Shown: positions 39,937 to 50,936, counted from the first letter of the stretch. The stretch is 64,000 nucleotides of DNA from Butyrivibrio sp. YAB3001 (GCF_900112195.1 NZ_FOKR01000015.1:1-64000); one strand, 5' to 3'. Translations and numbers: made by a program. The notes: generated by a model not told the origin, from the sequence alone.

Positions 39937-40899
39937 TTATGAAAGTGACCTTATTCTTCCATATAATAGCGGAGAAAAACGGCAGATAAAGTATACTATC
40001 CTTCTTGATAAGGGTAATATACTCTTATCTGCTTTTTTGTATACTATGCGATACGTGTTTTTTAAATCCTTAAGAATATCTGCATTATCCTGAATTGTTT
40101 CGTGAACTTTATGATAGTTTATCAGAATTGCAGACAGATAGTAGGAATATTCTCTGTTATAAAGGGCTGTTTCTTTTTGTTCCTTAAAGAAATCAAGGCG
40201 ATATTCATATGCTTTAAGAATATCAAGGTTTTTCATGCTGAAAGCAACAGCGGTTATACTATCAGCGCGAGTGAAGTAAGAGTAAAGCTGATTAGGAGTA
40301 TAAGCTATTTTTTCTGCGTTATAGATGAACCTGAAGGTAGAGGATTCATCTTCGTGTATAAGTCCCTGAGGAAAGCGGGAACTTCCAATGCATGAACGGT
40401 GAATGAGCTTGTCCCATGCCACAACAATAACTCCGTGCATATCACCGTAAAACATGTCAAGGAGTTCTTTCCTTGTATAAATAGTTGGCTCTGACGCGGA
40501 ATCAAATTTACCGTAGGTGCTGTCGTCAGAAGCAGATATAGAATCGCAAATGGCCATCTTGCAATCATTATCTATGCATAGTTTGTACAGATAGCCCACG
40601 TACTCAGGGTGGATGTAGTCATCTGAATCTATAAAACAAACATATTCGCCCTTATAGATATCCAGTCCGGTATTTCTTGCGCCGGCAAGTCCAAGGTTTT
40701 TTTGATGAATGACTGTTATACGGTTATCTTCTGATGAAATATCATCACAGATATTTCCGGAATTATCTGTGGAACCATCATCAACGACAATTATTTCCAG
40801 ATTCTGATAAGATTGTTTGACAATGCTTTCAAGGCAGCGTCTGATATATTTTTCCACATTATAAACCGGTACTATTACTGAGATAAGAGGTGTGTTCAT
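39937..40899 (-). CDS. Glycosyltransferase family 2 (A-fold)
   Basis: 320 residues. N-terminal GT-A domain: ISVIVPVYNVEKYIRRCLES, VVDDGSTDNSGNICD, and the donor/metal DSDD motif in YVCFIDSDDYIHPEY. No membrane segment. Transfers a hexose-type sugar to a cell surface glycan. The only transferase of this locus on the minus strand, so its expression is separate. Confidence 0.9.
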   Translation of the reverse strand: MNTPLISVIVPVYNVEKYIRRCLESIVKQSYQNLEIIVVDDGSTDNSGNICDDISSEDNRITVIHQKNLGLAGARNTGLDIYKGEYVCFIDSDDYIHPEYVGYLYKLCIDNDCKMAICDSISASDDSTYGKFDSASEPTIYTRKELLDMFYGDMHGVIVVAWDKLIHRSCIGSSRFPQGLIHEDESSTFRFIYNAEKIAYTPNQLYSYFTRADSITAVAFSMKNLDILKAYEYRLDFFKEQKETALYNREYSYYLSAILINYHKVHETIQDNADILKDLKNTYRIVYKKADKSILPLSRRIVYFICRFSPLLYGRIRSLS

Positions 40900-41065
40900 T
40901 ATTGTTATTTCCTATATTCTGCGATTTGGTATGTGTATGCTACACTAGACATGATACGGTGAAACAATTAAAATAATACATTGGGTAAAAAACTGTTATA
41001 TTATGTTAAGGGCTGGATTAGCTATTTCATTAACCCCGACATCATTATATTTTAAAGGATAAGGT

Positions 41066-42523
41066 ATGCAATTCAATAGTTATTTGTTTGTTTTTTTATT
41101 TTTGATAGTAGTTATAGCGGCATATTACATATGTAATAAGATAAATACTAAGCTTGGAAAGTTTGCAATCATTGCTGCAAGTGTTGTTTTTTATTCCTAC
41201 GGAAGAATATATATGCTGTTATATTTAGGAATAAGTGTTCTTATCAATTATATAGCAGCATACTTTATTACCGGAAATAAGAATGGAAGGCAAAAAAAGG
41301 CATTCTTGGTGCTTCCTATAGTAATTAATGTGGCGCTTCTTTTGTACTTCAAGTATTTTAACTTTGGAATTTCTAATCTTAATTCAGCTTTTGGTACTTC
41401 TTTTGTGCTAAAAGAAATAGTTCTTCCCTTGGGAATAAGTTTCTATACATTTCAGCAGATAGCTTATGTGGTGAGTATATATAGGGGAGATGTTTCGGAG
41501 CTTAGCCTTGTTGATTATCTTGCTTATATTCTATATTTTCCCAAGATACTTATGGGGCCTTTAATGGAACCATCGGATTTTATTGAGCAGTTTAATGATG
41601 AAAAGCGAAAGAAATTCGATGTTGATAATCTGACCTATGGAATCAAGACCTTTAGCTTAGGACTTCTGAAAAAAGGACTGATAGCAGATACATTTTCTGT
41701 ATGTGTAGCCTGGGGGTATGATAACTTCAGTGAAGCAACTGCGCTGGATTTTATCCTGATAATGCTTTTTTATACATTTGAGATATATTTTGACTTCAGC
41801 GGATATACTGACATGGCTGTCGGAGCTTCCAAAATGCTTGGAATTGACCTTCCGATGAACTTTGATTCTCCGTATAAGGCAATATCGATCAGAGACTTTT
41901 GGAAGAGATGGCATATGTCTCTTACAAAGTTTTTTACCAGGTACATATATATTCCCCTTGGAGGTTCCAGGAAAGGAGAGCTCTTTACATACCTTAATAC
42001 GATGATCATATTTATCATCAGTGGATTTTGGCATGGCTCAAACTGGACTTTTGTACTGTGGGGAACGATACATGGTCTTTTCATGGTTCTTGATAGGGTA
42101 TTGGAAAAGAATAAAATAAATATTTTTAAGCCAATCAGATGGCTTTTTACCTTCGGAATTGTAAATGTATTGTGGCTATTGTTTAGCGCAGAGTCAATCG
42201 GGCAGTGGTGGACAATGCTTGTAAAGATGGCTCATATCAGAGATTTTTCTGTGAGCAGGGGGCTTCTTGAAAAATTGCAGGGACCTGAATGTACCATACT
42301 TCGTGAAATGCTTAGGTTGGATAATGTGGAAGACTATAAGTTCGGACGGTTGTTTGCACTGGCTGTGATTATGATTACAATGGCAATATGCCTTATTCCT
42401 GAGAATAATCACAGGAATATGAAAAAATTAAATATCCCTTCAATGGTACTTGCGGCAGCAGCGTTTGTCTGGGGCGTGTTGTGCATTGGAGGTGAATCCA
42501 CATTTGTATATTTTGGATTTTGA
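41066..42523 (+). CDS. MBOAT-family O-acyltransferase (AlgI-like)
   Basis: 485 residues with about 11 hydrophobic segments. Family block IYFDFSGYTDMAVGASKMLG and catalytic His in SGFWHGSNWTFVLWG (about residue 322). AAGGATAAGGT precedes the ATG. Moves acetyl groups across the membrane for transfer to polysaccharide. The partner SGNH protein is encoded next, 65 bases downstream. A second such pair lies at 58181-60768. Confidence 0.9.
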   Translation: MQFNSYLFVFLFLIVVIAAYYICNKINTKLGKFAIIAASVVFYSYGRIYMLLYLGISVLINYIAAYFITGNKNGRQKKAFLVLPIVINVALLLYFKYFNFGISNLNSAFGTSFVLKEIVLPLGISFYTFQQIAYVVSIYRGDVSELSLVDYLAYILYFPKILMGPLMEPSDFIEQFNDEKRKKFDVDNLTYGIKTFSLGLLKKGLIADTFSVCVAWGYDNFSEATALDFILIMLFYTFEIYFDFSGYTDMAVGASKMLGIDLPMNFDSPYKAISIRDFWKRWHMSLTKFFTRYIYIPLGGSRKGELFTYLNTMIIFIISGFWHGSNWTFVLWGTIHGLFMVLDRVLEKNKINIFKPIRWLFTFGIVNVLWLLFSAESIGQWWTMLVKMAHIRDFSVSRGLLEKLQGPECTILREMLRLDNVEDYKFGRLFALAVIMITMAICLIPENNHRNMKKLNIPSMVLAAAAFVWGVLCIGGESTFVYFGF

Positions 42524-42588
42524 GAAAAAGAGAATTTTTTTGACCATAATAGTGAAAAACATAAATGTAGCAGGATTTGCAGGATAGA

Positions 42589-44010
42589 ATGAAGACAAAT
42601 AAGTGGCTGATAGGATGGTGTGTGCTTTCTGCTGCAGGACTTTTTGCTTCTGCGGCGATGACAATAAAAGTGGACCCGTACTTTCATTATCATAAACCAA
42701 ATACAGATAAATATTTTTATGAGCTTGAGAATGAGCGCAGTCAGAATGATGGAATAAGCAGACATTTTGACTATGATGCAATTATTATCGGTTCATCCAT
42801 GTGCGAGAACTTTAAAACCTCTGAATTGGATGAACTTTTTGGCGTAAAATCAGTCAAACTTCCTTATCCGGGGGCTACTTATAAAGAAATAACTGACAGC
42901 ACAAGAAGGGCGCTTGAATATAATCCTGATATTAAGATTGTAGTCAGAGGTCTTGATATGGTGAGGTTTGCGGATAATAAAGATGCCTTGCGTACAGATC
43001 TGGGAAAGTTTCCATTTTACTTATATGATAACAATCCATTTAATGATGAGGAATATCTATTTAACAGAGAAGTTTTGTTGAATCAGATCGTTAAAATTGA
43101 AATTGATCGAAAGAGTAAGGAACCGGGAATAACAAGCTTTGATGATTATCTTTCCTTCATGAGCCCTTGCGGAATTGGTTCAGTTTGCCCTGATGGTTTA
43201 CAGGTAGATAAAAATGTTCCTGAAATAGAATTAAGTGATGGGCTTAAAGATTCTTTAAAGAACAATATCGGGCAAAATGTAGTAGAGCTTGCAAGGCAGT
43301 ACCCTGAAGTGGACTTTTATTATTTCTTTACACCCTATAGCGCTGTGTGGTGGGGAGAGCTTGCCGGTGAAGGAAAGCTTAGGCAGCAGGTTGAACAAGA
43401 GAAGATGGTAATTGAAGCTATGCTGCAATGTGACAATATAAAGCTTTTTTCTATTAATTTAAGGACCGATCTTACAACGGATATAAATAATTATAGCGAC
43501 GAAAGACATTATGGATTCTGGATAAACAGTCTTGTATTAAAGTGCATGAAAGAGGGTAAGTGTCAGCTTACTAAGGATAATTATGAACAGTATCTAAAGG
43601 ATGAGCTTGAGTTTTATGAATCATTTGATTTTAATGAGCTGACTAATCAATCTGACTATAGCAATGATTACTATGCTGATGCACTTATCAGAAATGAGAT
43701 TACGGGCGTTACACCGCATCTGGAAGAAGAACCCAGAAAGACAGGAGATGTCATCATTGTTGATGATACAGCCAAGTACAAATATCTTGTATTTACAGAT
43801 GCAAAGCTTTCTGATGGGGATTTGGCGGAAGTTTATATTTATGATGAGAATGGTGAGATTGTTAAAACTGTTGAATTAGAATATAATGAGTTGAATAGTG
43901 CCCCGAGGCTTCATGTTGTGAATATAGAAAATTGCAGGGGCCAGCTGTCGATTGTATTTGGGAAAAGCGATTGTGCAGAGTATGAATTTAATTCAATCGG
44001 TTTATATTGA
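42589..44010 (+). CDS. Secreted SGNH-like acetyltransferase partner of MBOAT
   Basis: 473 residues from the ATG at 42589 (AGGA just ahead); a TTG at 42577 is an alternative. N-terminal anchor helix WLIGWCVLSAAGLFASAAM, then an outside domain. AIIIGSSMCENFK is a GxS block I and YSDERHYG resembles the late D-x-x-H. It takes acetyl groups delivered by the MBOAT protein, as AlgX/DltD-like proteins do. The C-terminal 120 residues look like a beta domain, possibly for glycan binding. Confidence 0.72.
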   Translation: MKTNKWLIGWCVLSAAGLFASAAMTIKVDPYFHYHKPNTDKYFYELENERSQNDGISRHFDYDAIIIGSSMCENFKTSELDELFGVKSVKLPYPGATYKEITDSTRRALEYNPDIKIVVRGLDMVRFADNKDALRTDLGKFPFYLYDNNPFNDEEYLFNREVLLNQIVKIEIDRKSKEPGITSFDDYLSFMSPCGIGSVCPDGLQVDKNVPEIELSDGLKDSLKNNIGQNVVELARQYPEVDFYYFFTPYSAVWWGELAGEGKLRQQVEQEKMVIEAMLQCDNIKLFSINLRTDLTTDINNYSDERHYGFWINSLVLKCMKEGKCQLTKDNYEQYLKDELEFYESFDFNELTNQSDYSNDYYADALIRNEITGVTPHLEEEPRKTGDVIIVDDTAKYKYLVFTDAKLSDGDLAEVYIYDENGEIVKTVELEYNELNSAPRLHVVNIENCRGQLSIVFGKSDCAEYEFNSIGLY

Positions 44011-44117
44011 GTAAGATATGATAATGGGAAAAAAGTAATAATGTATTCGTGCTTACATAAAAGTCATTATTATTCTGTATCCTGTATATCATTAGTTTAT
44101 ATGATGAGGAAGAAGTA

Positions 44118-45071
44118 ATGGATAGAATTTCAGTTGTTGTGCCTGTTTTTAATGAAGAGGGCAATATTGCAAAATTACATCAGGAGATAAAGAAAGTTTG
44201 CGAAGATAATGGATATATTTATGAAATTATATTTGTAAATGACGGTTCAACTGATAAAACTGATGAGGCTTGCAGAAAACTAGAACCGCTCAAGCTTATA
44301 ACAATGCGTAAGAATTTTGGACAGACTGCAGCGATGGATGCAGGTATTAAGGCTGCGCAATATGATTATATCGTAACAATGGACGGCGATGGTCAGAATG
44401 ATCCTGCTGACATTCCCGGAATGCTCAAATATCTCCATGAGAATGATCTTGATGTAGTTTCCGGCTGGCGCAAGAACAGAAAGGATACATTTATGAAAAA
44501 ATTTGTATCCAGGGGCGCAAATTTCCTAAGATATCTAATGGTTCATGACGGAATCCATGACAGCGGATGTTCGCTTAAAGTCTACAAAAAGGAATGCTTT
44601 AAAGGCATCAATCTCTATGGCGAGCAGCATAGATTTATTCCTGCTATTTTAAAGATTAAAGGCTTTACTGTTGGTGAGGTTGTGGTAAATCACAGGGCTA
44701 GAACCTCCGGCTATACCAAATATAATTGGAAGCGTACAATTAAAGGCTTTGTTGACATGATTTCAGTGTGGTTCTGGAATAAATTTGCTACAAGACCTCT
44801 TCACCTACTTGGTGGAATGGGGTTTATATTTGAACTTGCCGGATTTGCATGTGGAATCTGGTCTATAGTTCTTTTTGCTATGGGAAGAAAGATGTCAAAT
44901 AATATTTTCCCGCCTCTTTTAACAATTTTCTTCGTTATCATAGGCCTTTTGATGATAATATTCGGACTTATGAGTGAAATACTGATAAAGACATATTATG
45001 GTGTTCATGTTGATACACCGTATAGTGTTAAATCAATAGAGAATATAGGAAAGCACAAAGACACTGAGTAA
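44118..45071 (+). CDS. DPM1/GtrB-like polyprenyl-phosphate glycosyltransferase
   Basis: 317 residues; GAGGAAGAAG upstream. GT-A domain VVVPVFNEEGNIAKLHQEIK and MDGDGQNDPADIP (DxD), then two C-terminal membrane helices (LLGGMGFIFELAGFACGIWS, LLTIFFVIIGLLMIIFGLM). Makes a lipid-linked sugar (often glucose or arabinose on undecaprenyl phosphate). The GT-C-like proteins of this locus need exactly such donors. Confidence 0.92.
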   Translation: MDRISVVVPVFNEEGNIAKLHQEIKKVCEDNGYIYEIIFVNDGSTDKTDEACRKLEPLKLITMRKNFGQTAAMDAGIKAAQYDYIVTMDGDGQNDPADIPGMLKYLHENDLDVVSGWRKNRKDTFMKKFVSRGANFLRYLMVHDGIHDSGCSLKVYKKECFKGINLYGEQHRFIPAILKIKGFTVGEVVVNHRARTSGYTKYNWKRTIKGFVDMISVWFWNKFATRPLHLLGGMGFIFELAGFACGIWSIVLFAMGRKMSNNIFPPLLTIFFVIIGLLMIIFGLMSEILIKTYYGVHVDTPYSVKSIENIGKHKDTE

Positions 45072-45154
45072 ATGAGTGGCTTGTCAGGATTTTCAGACGT
45101 AGTATATAGAACTGATATAAAAGTGATTTGACTGAGTATGGGCTACACTAAGAT

Positions 45155-46837
45155 ATGGGAGAGTGGGATTTGGATTTATCTAAGAAAAGAAGCTTTTTAA
45201 TACTGATAATTATAATATTAATGCAGGTAGCGGTGATTTTTTACTGGGGTGGCAGGAAGGCAAATTTTTACTGGGACGAGTATTATTCATTTGAAAAGAC
45301 ACATTTTATTTCTGATTCCACATCATACACACATAGAATAACTGAGGATGGAAGATTTGTTCCTAATACCTGGATGCCTGTTTCACTTATAAAAGAGTTT
45401 CTTAGTGTTAATCCTGAGGATTCAGTTATTCATGATAATCCCTTAAGTACTATCAGAAAGCTCTTTAAATATAATAACTATTTTGTTTTGCTGAATATAT
45501 TTGAGGCGCTATTCTTTCCGAGAGAGACGACAGCCTGGGCAGCGGTTATTTTAAATGCAATCATATTTGTTCTTAATCAGTTAGTGTTGTATAAGCTTGT
45601 AAAAGAAATGTTCAAAGAGCAAACTGTTTTGCCATTAGCGGTCACTGCGTTTTATGGATTTTCTTCAATCTGTTTGTCTATGGTGGTGTTTGTAAGATTT
45701 TATATGTACGCTACGCTTATGAATACTATTTTTGTGTATTTCCATTTGAAATTTTGGAAGCTCGATGAAACATCGCTTATTAGGAGCTTAGTGTATCTTC
45801 TGGTGATAGCGCTATCGTTCCTTGTCGGATATAATAATGCGCAGTTTATGGCAATTTTTGCAGGTATGTTCATGGTCTTTTTTGCCATAGGGCTTATTAT
45901 CAAAAAAGGAATAAAGAATTTCCTGATATATTCAGTACCTGTTTTTGGAGGCGGATTTGTTTATCTTGCCACACAGACTGATTATCTGAGTATTGTATTT
46001 GATTTTCAGAGTGCTTTACATGGGACTAACGATGCGATTATTTGGTGCCTTGAACAGATAGTTGATTTTAGACCATACATGCTTCCGGGAAGGGTAAAAG
46101 ATATGGCCCTTGCGCTTGGAAAGTATATGTTCGGAAGCTTTTTTGTTATGCTTTTATTTTCTACAGTTGTAATATGTGCACTAATAATAAAAGCGGTTAA
46201 GGGAGAGATTGGAAAAAGGAGTGCTTTAAATAATTCAAAAGATGATAGTGTAGGTGGCTTTTTTGCTATAGTATTTGTTTCCACCTTTTTATTTATGGCA
46301 TTTTTCACTACTTTTGGGTTGTTTGAGCAGATTCGCTATATTGCATATGTTTTTCCTGAGATTGCAATAATTGTTATGGTATTGTGCGCATATGCACTTG
46401 ATAACAAGAATATGCAATTTAAGCTTTCATTCCTTAAAAATAGGAATTTGACTGTTTTGGCAATGCTATTTCTTGTAGTCATGCAGATTCTTGCAGTTAA
46501 TATAAAGGGCAAGGTGGATATGATATATCCAAAGGATAAGGATGGAATAGCTAAGATCCGTTCTCTTAATGCCGATTCAATGATAATATATGGTGGCGCT
46601 ACTAGAGAATTTATTGTATATCAGGCATCTCTGTTTGTAGATAAGAATGCTGAGTTCTTCCCATGTGACGAGGGGAATCTTGAAAACCTGGAAGAAACAT
46701 TAAGAGATGAAATGATGTTGGTGGAATATGTCGGCGCAGACCATAAAGAACTCACTGATATGCTTGAGAAAAATGGGTACACTATGGATTATGTTGGAAG
46801 TACTTATAATTTTAATGCATATCAGGTGAGAAGGTAG
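45155..46837 (+). CDS. GT-C-like integral membrane glycosyltransferase
   Basis: 560 residues with about 11-12 membrane helices. The first outside loop has FYWDEYYSFEKTHF: the acidic D-E pair that GT-C enzymes use for lipid-linked donors. ATLMNTIFVYFHLKFWKLDE and VRFYMYAT are typical of the core. The C-terminal 120 residues are outside. It probably puts a sugar from polyprenyl phosphate (made by the DPM1-like enzyme) on a surface polymer. Start could be slightly downstream. Confidence 0.75.
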   Translation: MGEWDLDLSKKRSFLILIIIILMQVAVIFYWGGRKANFYWDEYYSFEKTHFISDSTSYTHRITEDGRFVPNTWMPVSLIKEFLSVNPEDSVIHDNPLSTIRKLFKYNNYFVLLNIFEALFFPRETTAWAAVILNAIIFVLNQLVLYKLVKEMFKEQTVLPLAVTAFYGFSSICLSMVVFVRFYMYATLMNTIFVYFHLKFWKLDETSLIRSLVYLLVIALSFLVGYNNAQFMAIFAGMFMVFFAIGLIIKKGIKNFLIYSVPVFGGGFVYLATQTDYLSIVFDFQSALHGTNDAIIWCLEQIVDFRPYMLPGRVKDMALALGKYMFGSFFVMLLFSTVVICALIIKAVKGEIGKRSALNNSKDDSVGGFFAIVFVSTFLFMAFFTTFGLFEQIRYIAYVFPEIAIIVMVLCAYALDNKNMQFKLSFLKNRNLTVLAMLFLVVMQILAVNIKGKVDMIYPKDKDGIAKIRSLNADSMIIYGGATREFIVYQASLFVDKNAEFFPCDEGNLENLEETLRDEMMLVEYVGADHKELTDMLEKNGYTMDYVGSTYNFNAYQVRR

Positions 46838-46899
46838 GAAAGTACGTATTCGATAATAAAGATCTATTAGCGCAAGAGATATGTTTAAGGAATAAAGAA

Positions 46900-48048
46900 A
46901 TGAATATTTTGGTATTAAATTATGAATATCCTCCACTTGGAGGGGGAGCAGCTCCGGTTTCTAGGGATATTAGTGAGAAATTGGCTGAAGCCGGAAATAA
47001 AGTAACTTTGGTGACAATGGGATTTAAAGGACTTCCAGCGTTTGAAATTGTAAATGGGGTAGAAATCCATAGATTGAAGTGTTGGAGATCAAAGAAGTCA
47101 TCGTGCATGCCATGGGAGCAATATACATACATCATGGCAGCTAAGAAATTCCTTTCAAAAGAACTGGCTAAGAACAGCTATGATGTTTGTCATACACATT
47201 TTATTATTCCAACAGGAGAAGTTTCCAAGTGGGTTCATAAGAAGTATAATCTTCCGGTTGTTATCACCGCTCATGGCAGTGATGTTGAAGGGTATAATTC
47301 CAAAAAATATATGCGTATCATGCATATCTTTTTAAGACCTTTTTGGAAACAGATTGTTAATGAGACTTATAAAGTCATTTCTCCATCGAAGTTTTTGGAA
47401 GAACTTATGCTTAAGGCATACAATCGACCGGATGAATACTTTTTTATACCGAATGGAATTGATGTAAAAAAATACTCTGATTTACAAAAACAGGGGATTC
47501 CTAAGAAAAAAACAGTCCTTTTAATGGGACGTATGCAGAAATACAAGAACATGCAGACGGCTCTTATGGCACTATCTAAACTTGACCTTAATGGTTGGGA
47601 AATAAAAATCTTAGGAGATGGACCATATCGACCTGAGCTTGAGAAGCTGGTAGAAGAAAAAGGCTTAGCGAAAAATGTTAAATTTTTTGGCTGGGTTGAA
47701 AATGGCAGCAAGCAGCAGATGGATATTCTTGCGGAAGCGTCAATATACATTACTGCCAGTGAATTTGAGAACTGTCCTATGTCAGTTTTGGAAACCATTG
47801 CAGCAGGATGTTATCCGCTTTTATCAGATATAAGGGCGCATCGCCAACTTGTTCCGGAGGAGGAGTTCTACTTCGAACCTCATGACGTGGATGGATTGGC
47901 CAATAAACTTTCTAAGTATATGGCGAATGAACCACAAGCATTTAATTATGATCTTAACAGATATGATTGGAAGAATGTGTTAAGCAGCTATTCAAAGGTG
48001 CTTAAAGAGGCCGCTGAAAAAGGGGTAAAGAGGAAATGTATTGTATGA
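46900..48048 (+). CDS. Glycosyltransferase family 4
   Basis: 382 residues; AAGGAATAAAG before the ATG. GT-B fold: ILVLNYEYPPLGGGAAPVSR at the start, ITAHGSDVEGYNS, and the C-terminal donor site ILLMGRMQKYKNMQTALMAL and EFENCPMSVLETIAAGCYPL with the E-x7-E pattern. Transfers sugars from UDP or GDP donors with retention. Same direction as neighbours; part of the locus. Confidence 0.92.
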   Translation: MNILVLNYEYPPLGGGAAPVSRDISEKLAEAGNKVTLVTMGFKGLPAFEIVNGVEIHRLKCWRSKKSSCMPWEQYTYIMAAKKFLSKELAKNSYDVCHTHFIIPTGEVSKWVHKKYNLPVVITAHGSDVEGYNSKKYMRIMHIFLRPFWKQIVNETYKVISPSKFLEELMLKAYNRPDEYFFIPNGIDVKKYSDLQKQGIPKKKTVLLMGRMQKYKNMQTALMALSKLDLNGWEIKILGDGPYRPELEKLVEEKGLAKNVKFFGWVENGSKQQMDILAEASIYITASEFENCPMSVLETIAAGCYPLLSDIRAHRQLVPEEEFYFEPHDVDGLANKLSKYMANEPQAFNYDLNRYDWKNVLSSYSKVLKEAAEKGVKRKCIV

Positions 48049-48199
48049 CGGCTATGCCGGTGTGGTATCATTTGGTGTATGCTTCTGTAAGAAGAGTTGT
48101 GTGTTTAGACTGAAAGAATGAGAAAATGTTATGCTAGCTCAGATTTGTGAGATAAATTGGATTTGTTCAAATTATTAGTAAGGTAATGAGTGAAGAGTG

Positions 48200-49645
48200 A
48201 TGGTAAATAAAAAGCGACAAGAGTTGTTTTCGATTGTTTTGGGGATAATTCTTTTCATGTTGTTATTAGTCCCATACATAATGGCTGCGTTTTATGCTAA
48301 TTTATCAGCAGATGATTGGATGAATATAGCTAAAGTAAACGGTGAAAACGGAAATGGTGTTTTAGATAAAACTCTGCTATGGGTCACGGATATTTATTTG
48401 AATTGGCAAGGAACTTATTCGGGAAGCTTTTTTACCGGATTCGGTGGAATGATATATCAGTATGGTGGGGGGATGAGATGGATACACATTGAATATGCGT
48501 TTGCAATAATCCTCTTTTTCATTACTTTTTTTGCGCTAATTTTACGTTTGTTAAGGACAATTCTGGGACCAGAGTATAAAAAAGGGATAGCATGTATCTC
48601 AGCAACGCTAATGATGTTTATTATTTTACATGATTATAATGTTAGTGAAGTGTTTTTTTGGCATACTGGGTTATGTATGTATACACTGCCTATCTGTGCA
48701 GGTCTTATGATGTTCTCATTATTGTTGAATGAAAGAAAAAATAGAACTGTTACTCTGATTTGCTCATTATTAGCATTGATATCAGTGGGAGGTGCTCTGA
48801 ATATTGCTGCAGCAGTTTGTTTTGGGTGTTTAAGTTATTTAGTATTTGTTTATGTGAAGAAAGAAAACTATATTCAGTCAATTATTATATTTGTTTTTGC
48901 AGTAATGGGGGCGATGATTAATGTTGCTGCCCCGGGCAATTATACAAGACATTCTGGAAATGGGGATGGTTTTAATATCGTATCATCAATTCAATATGCA
49001 CTTATGGGGGTATGTAAACGAAATATTGGATTTTGCATAGGTTATTCAATGCCGTTTTTATTTTTAATTGCGTTACTACTGTATAATTTTGTCTTGAGGG
49101 CTAAGCTTCCAACATTTAACCCAATAATCATGGGACTAGTTTTTATAGCTTTAGAAGCAATAATAGATTTTCCTGTATATTTGGGTTATTCATCGGACTT
49201 TTTTCCTGTAAGGTGTGAGTTTTTATCTAGAATAGTTTCTATTACATTGATGCTTTTATGGCTGATTGATTTTATTAGTTGGTATGGAGAAAAATGGGGA
49301 AGAACTATTGATATTAATCGTCAATTTGTTGTACTTACTTTTGTAATCATACTAATTGCATGTACTCCATTTTGGCATTCTGAGGAAGCAAAAAGCTATT
49401 TTCCTGTCAGAATATATTTGGATTTAGCATCTGGTGAATTGAGAAAATATGAAAATGCTAATCAAATGATTTTAGAGGCACTTACTAATGCAGAAAATGA
49501 AGATGTTGTTATTGAGGTGTATGAATACAGTAATGTGGAGTATATGGAGCCATTGAGGTTATCAGACGATCCGAACTATTGGGTAAATAGAGGAATGTTA
49601 TCATATTTTTCAAATGTTAAATCAATTTCTGTTAATTATAAGTAA
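48200..49645 (+). CDS. Polytopic membrane protein, DUF6056/GT-C-like
   Basis: 481 residues from the ATG at 48200 (preceded by GTG at 48197). About 10 membrane helices. First loop NLSADDWMNIAKVNG has the acidic D-D pair of GT-C-like enzymes, as in DUF6056 proteins. From here on the DNA is clearly more AT-rich and uses more A/T-ending codons. Sugar donor and acceptor unknown. Confidence 0.72.
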   Translation: MVNKKRQELFSIVLGIILFMLLLVPYIMAAFYANLSADDWMNIAKVNGENGNGVLDKTLLWVTDIYLNWQGTYSGSFFTGFGGMIYQYGGGMRWIHIEYAFAIILFFITFFALILRLLRTILGPEYKKGIACISATLMMFIILHDYNVSEVFFWHTGLCMYTLPICAGLMMFSLLLNERKNRTVTLICSLLALISVGGALNIAAAVCFGCLSYLVFVYVKKENYIQSIIIFVFAVMGAMINVAAPGNYTRHSGNGDGFNIVSSIQYALMGVCKRNIGFCIGYSMPFLFLIALLLYNFVLRAKLPTFNPIIMGLVFIALEAIIDFPVYLGYSSDFFPVRCEFLSRIVSITLMLLWLIDFISWYGEKWGRTIDINRQFVVLTFVIILIACTPFWHSEEAKSYFPVRIYLDLASGELRKYENANQMILEALTNAENEDVVIEVYEYSNVEYMEPLRLSDDPNYWVNRGMLSYFSNVKSISVNYK

Positions 49646-49696
49646 TATTTTATTTTTTGACTATAAAAGTTTGTTATATAAGAAAAATGGGGGAAA

Positions 49697-50923
49697 ATGA
49701 AAAAAATAGCTTTAATAATAAATACGCTTTCTAATGGTGGCGCAGAAAGAGTTGTATCAAATCTTACATTATGCTTATCAAAATATTATGAATGTGATGT
49801 TATTGTTAATGATGATGTTATTGTGGATTATCCAATAAGTGGAAAAGTTATTTCGCTTGGGATAAAGCATTCTGAAAATAGGTCTAGTGTTTTGTACCAA
49901 ATGAAGGTTTTTTTTGTCAGATTATCAAAACTAAAGCAGATTAAAAAACAAAATAATTATTATGCAGTCATAGGATTCTCGGATAGCGCCAATGTTGCTA
50001 ACCTTTTGTCAAGGGTAGCAGGTGAGAAAACTATACTATCTGTACATATAAACATTTCAAAGGCACAAAATGAGGGTAGATACAAATACATAGTAGGGCC
50101 GCTTATAAAAATAATGTATAATCGTGCGGATGGTGTGGTAGCTGTTTCAGAGGGAATAAAGAATGATTTGGTAAGAAACTATGGGGTTAGGAAAGAATTA
50201 TTATATGTAGCACCAAATGGATGTGATAAACGATTAATATCTAAAATGGCTTCAGAAGAATTAGAAATTAGTGAAGCAGAATGGTTTGATGGAAGCAAGA
50301 TTATTGTAACAATGGGCAGACTGACTAAACAGAAGGGACAGTGGCATTTAGTCAGAGCGTTGGCAGATGTTATAAAAAATGGTTATAATTGTAAATTACT
50401 TGTTCTTGGTCAAGGAGAATTGGAAGAGTATTTAAAGAAAATTATTACAGAATTTGGAATGGACCAAAGTATAATTTTATGTGGTTTTTGTTCGAATCCT
50501 TTCAAAATAATGAGTAAATCAGATATATTTGTTACATCGTCCCTTTGGGAAGGATATCCCAATAATATTGTCGAAGCAATGAGCTGTGGCTTACCATGTA
50601 TATCTTCGGATTTTGATTCTGGGGCCAGAGAGATTATTGCTCCAGAAACAGATATTGGTTATAAGAATACTGATGAGATAGAACAAGGGCAGTATGGTAT
50701 ACTGGTTCCTGTATGCGATGGCAAATTGTACATGAATGAAGAGTTAACAAGGGAAGAAAGTCTTTTGTCAAATGCGATTAAAGAGTTATTGACTAATGAT
50801 GCTCTACGAGAAAATTATAAAAACAAGGCAAGTGAACGTGCAGAACAATTAGATATAACTAAAACATCAGAAGTGTGGTGTGAGGCGATAGAAAGTGCAA
50901 CTACTATTTCTAAACTGAAATAA
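49697..50923 (+). CDS. Glycosyltransferase family 4
   Basis: 408 residues; GGGGGAA before the ATG. GT-B start IINTLSNGGAERVVSNLTLC; donor site IVTMGRLTKQKGQWHLVRAL and SLWEGYPNNIVEAMSCGLPC with E-x7-E. Ends 13 bases before the next transferase gene, forming one transcription unit with it. Confidence 0.92.
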   Translation: MKKIALIINTLSNGGAERVVSNLTLCLSKYYECDVIVNDDVIVDYPISGKVISLGIKHSENRSSVLYQMKVFFVRLSKLKQIKKQNNYYAVIGFSDSANVANLLSRVAGEKTILSVHINISKAQNEGRYKYIVGPLIKIMYNRADGVVAVSEGIKNDLVRNYGVRKELLYVAPNGCDKRLISKMASEELEISEAEWFDGSKIIVTMGRLTKQKGQWHLVRALADVIKNGYNCKLLVLGQGELEEYLKKIITEFGMDQSIILCGFCSNPFKIMSKSDIFVTSSLWEGYPNNIVEAMSCGLPCISSDFDSGAREIIAPETDIGYKNTDEIEQGQYGILVPVCDGKLYMNEELTREESLLSNAIKELLTNDALRENYKNKASERAEQLDITKTSEVWCEAIESATTISKLK

Positions 50924-50936
50924 TAGGGTATATAAG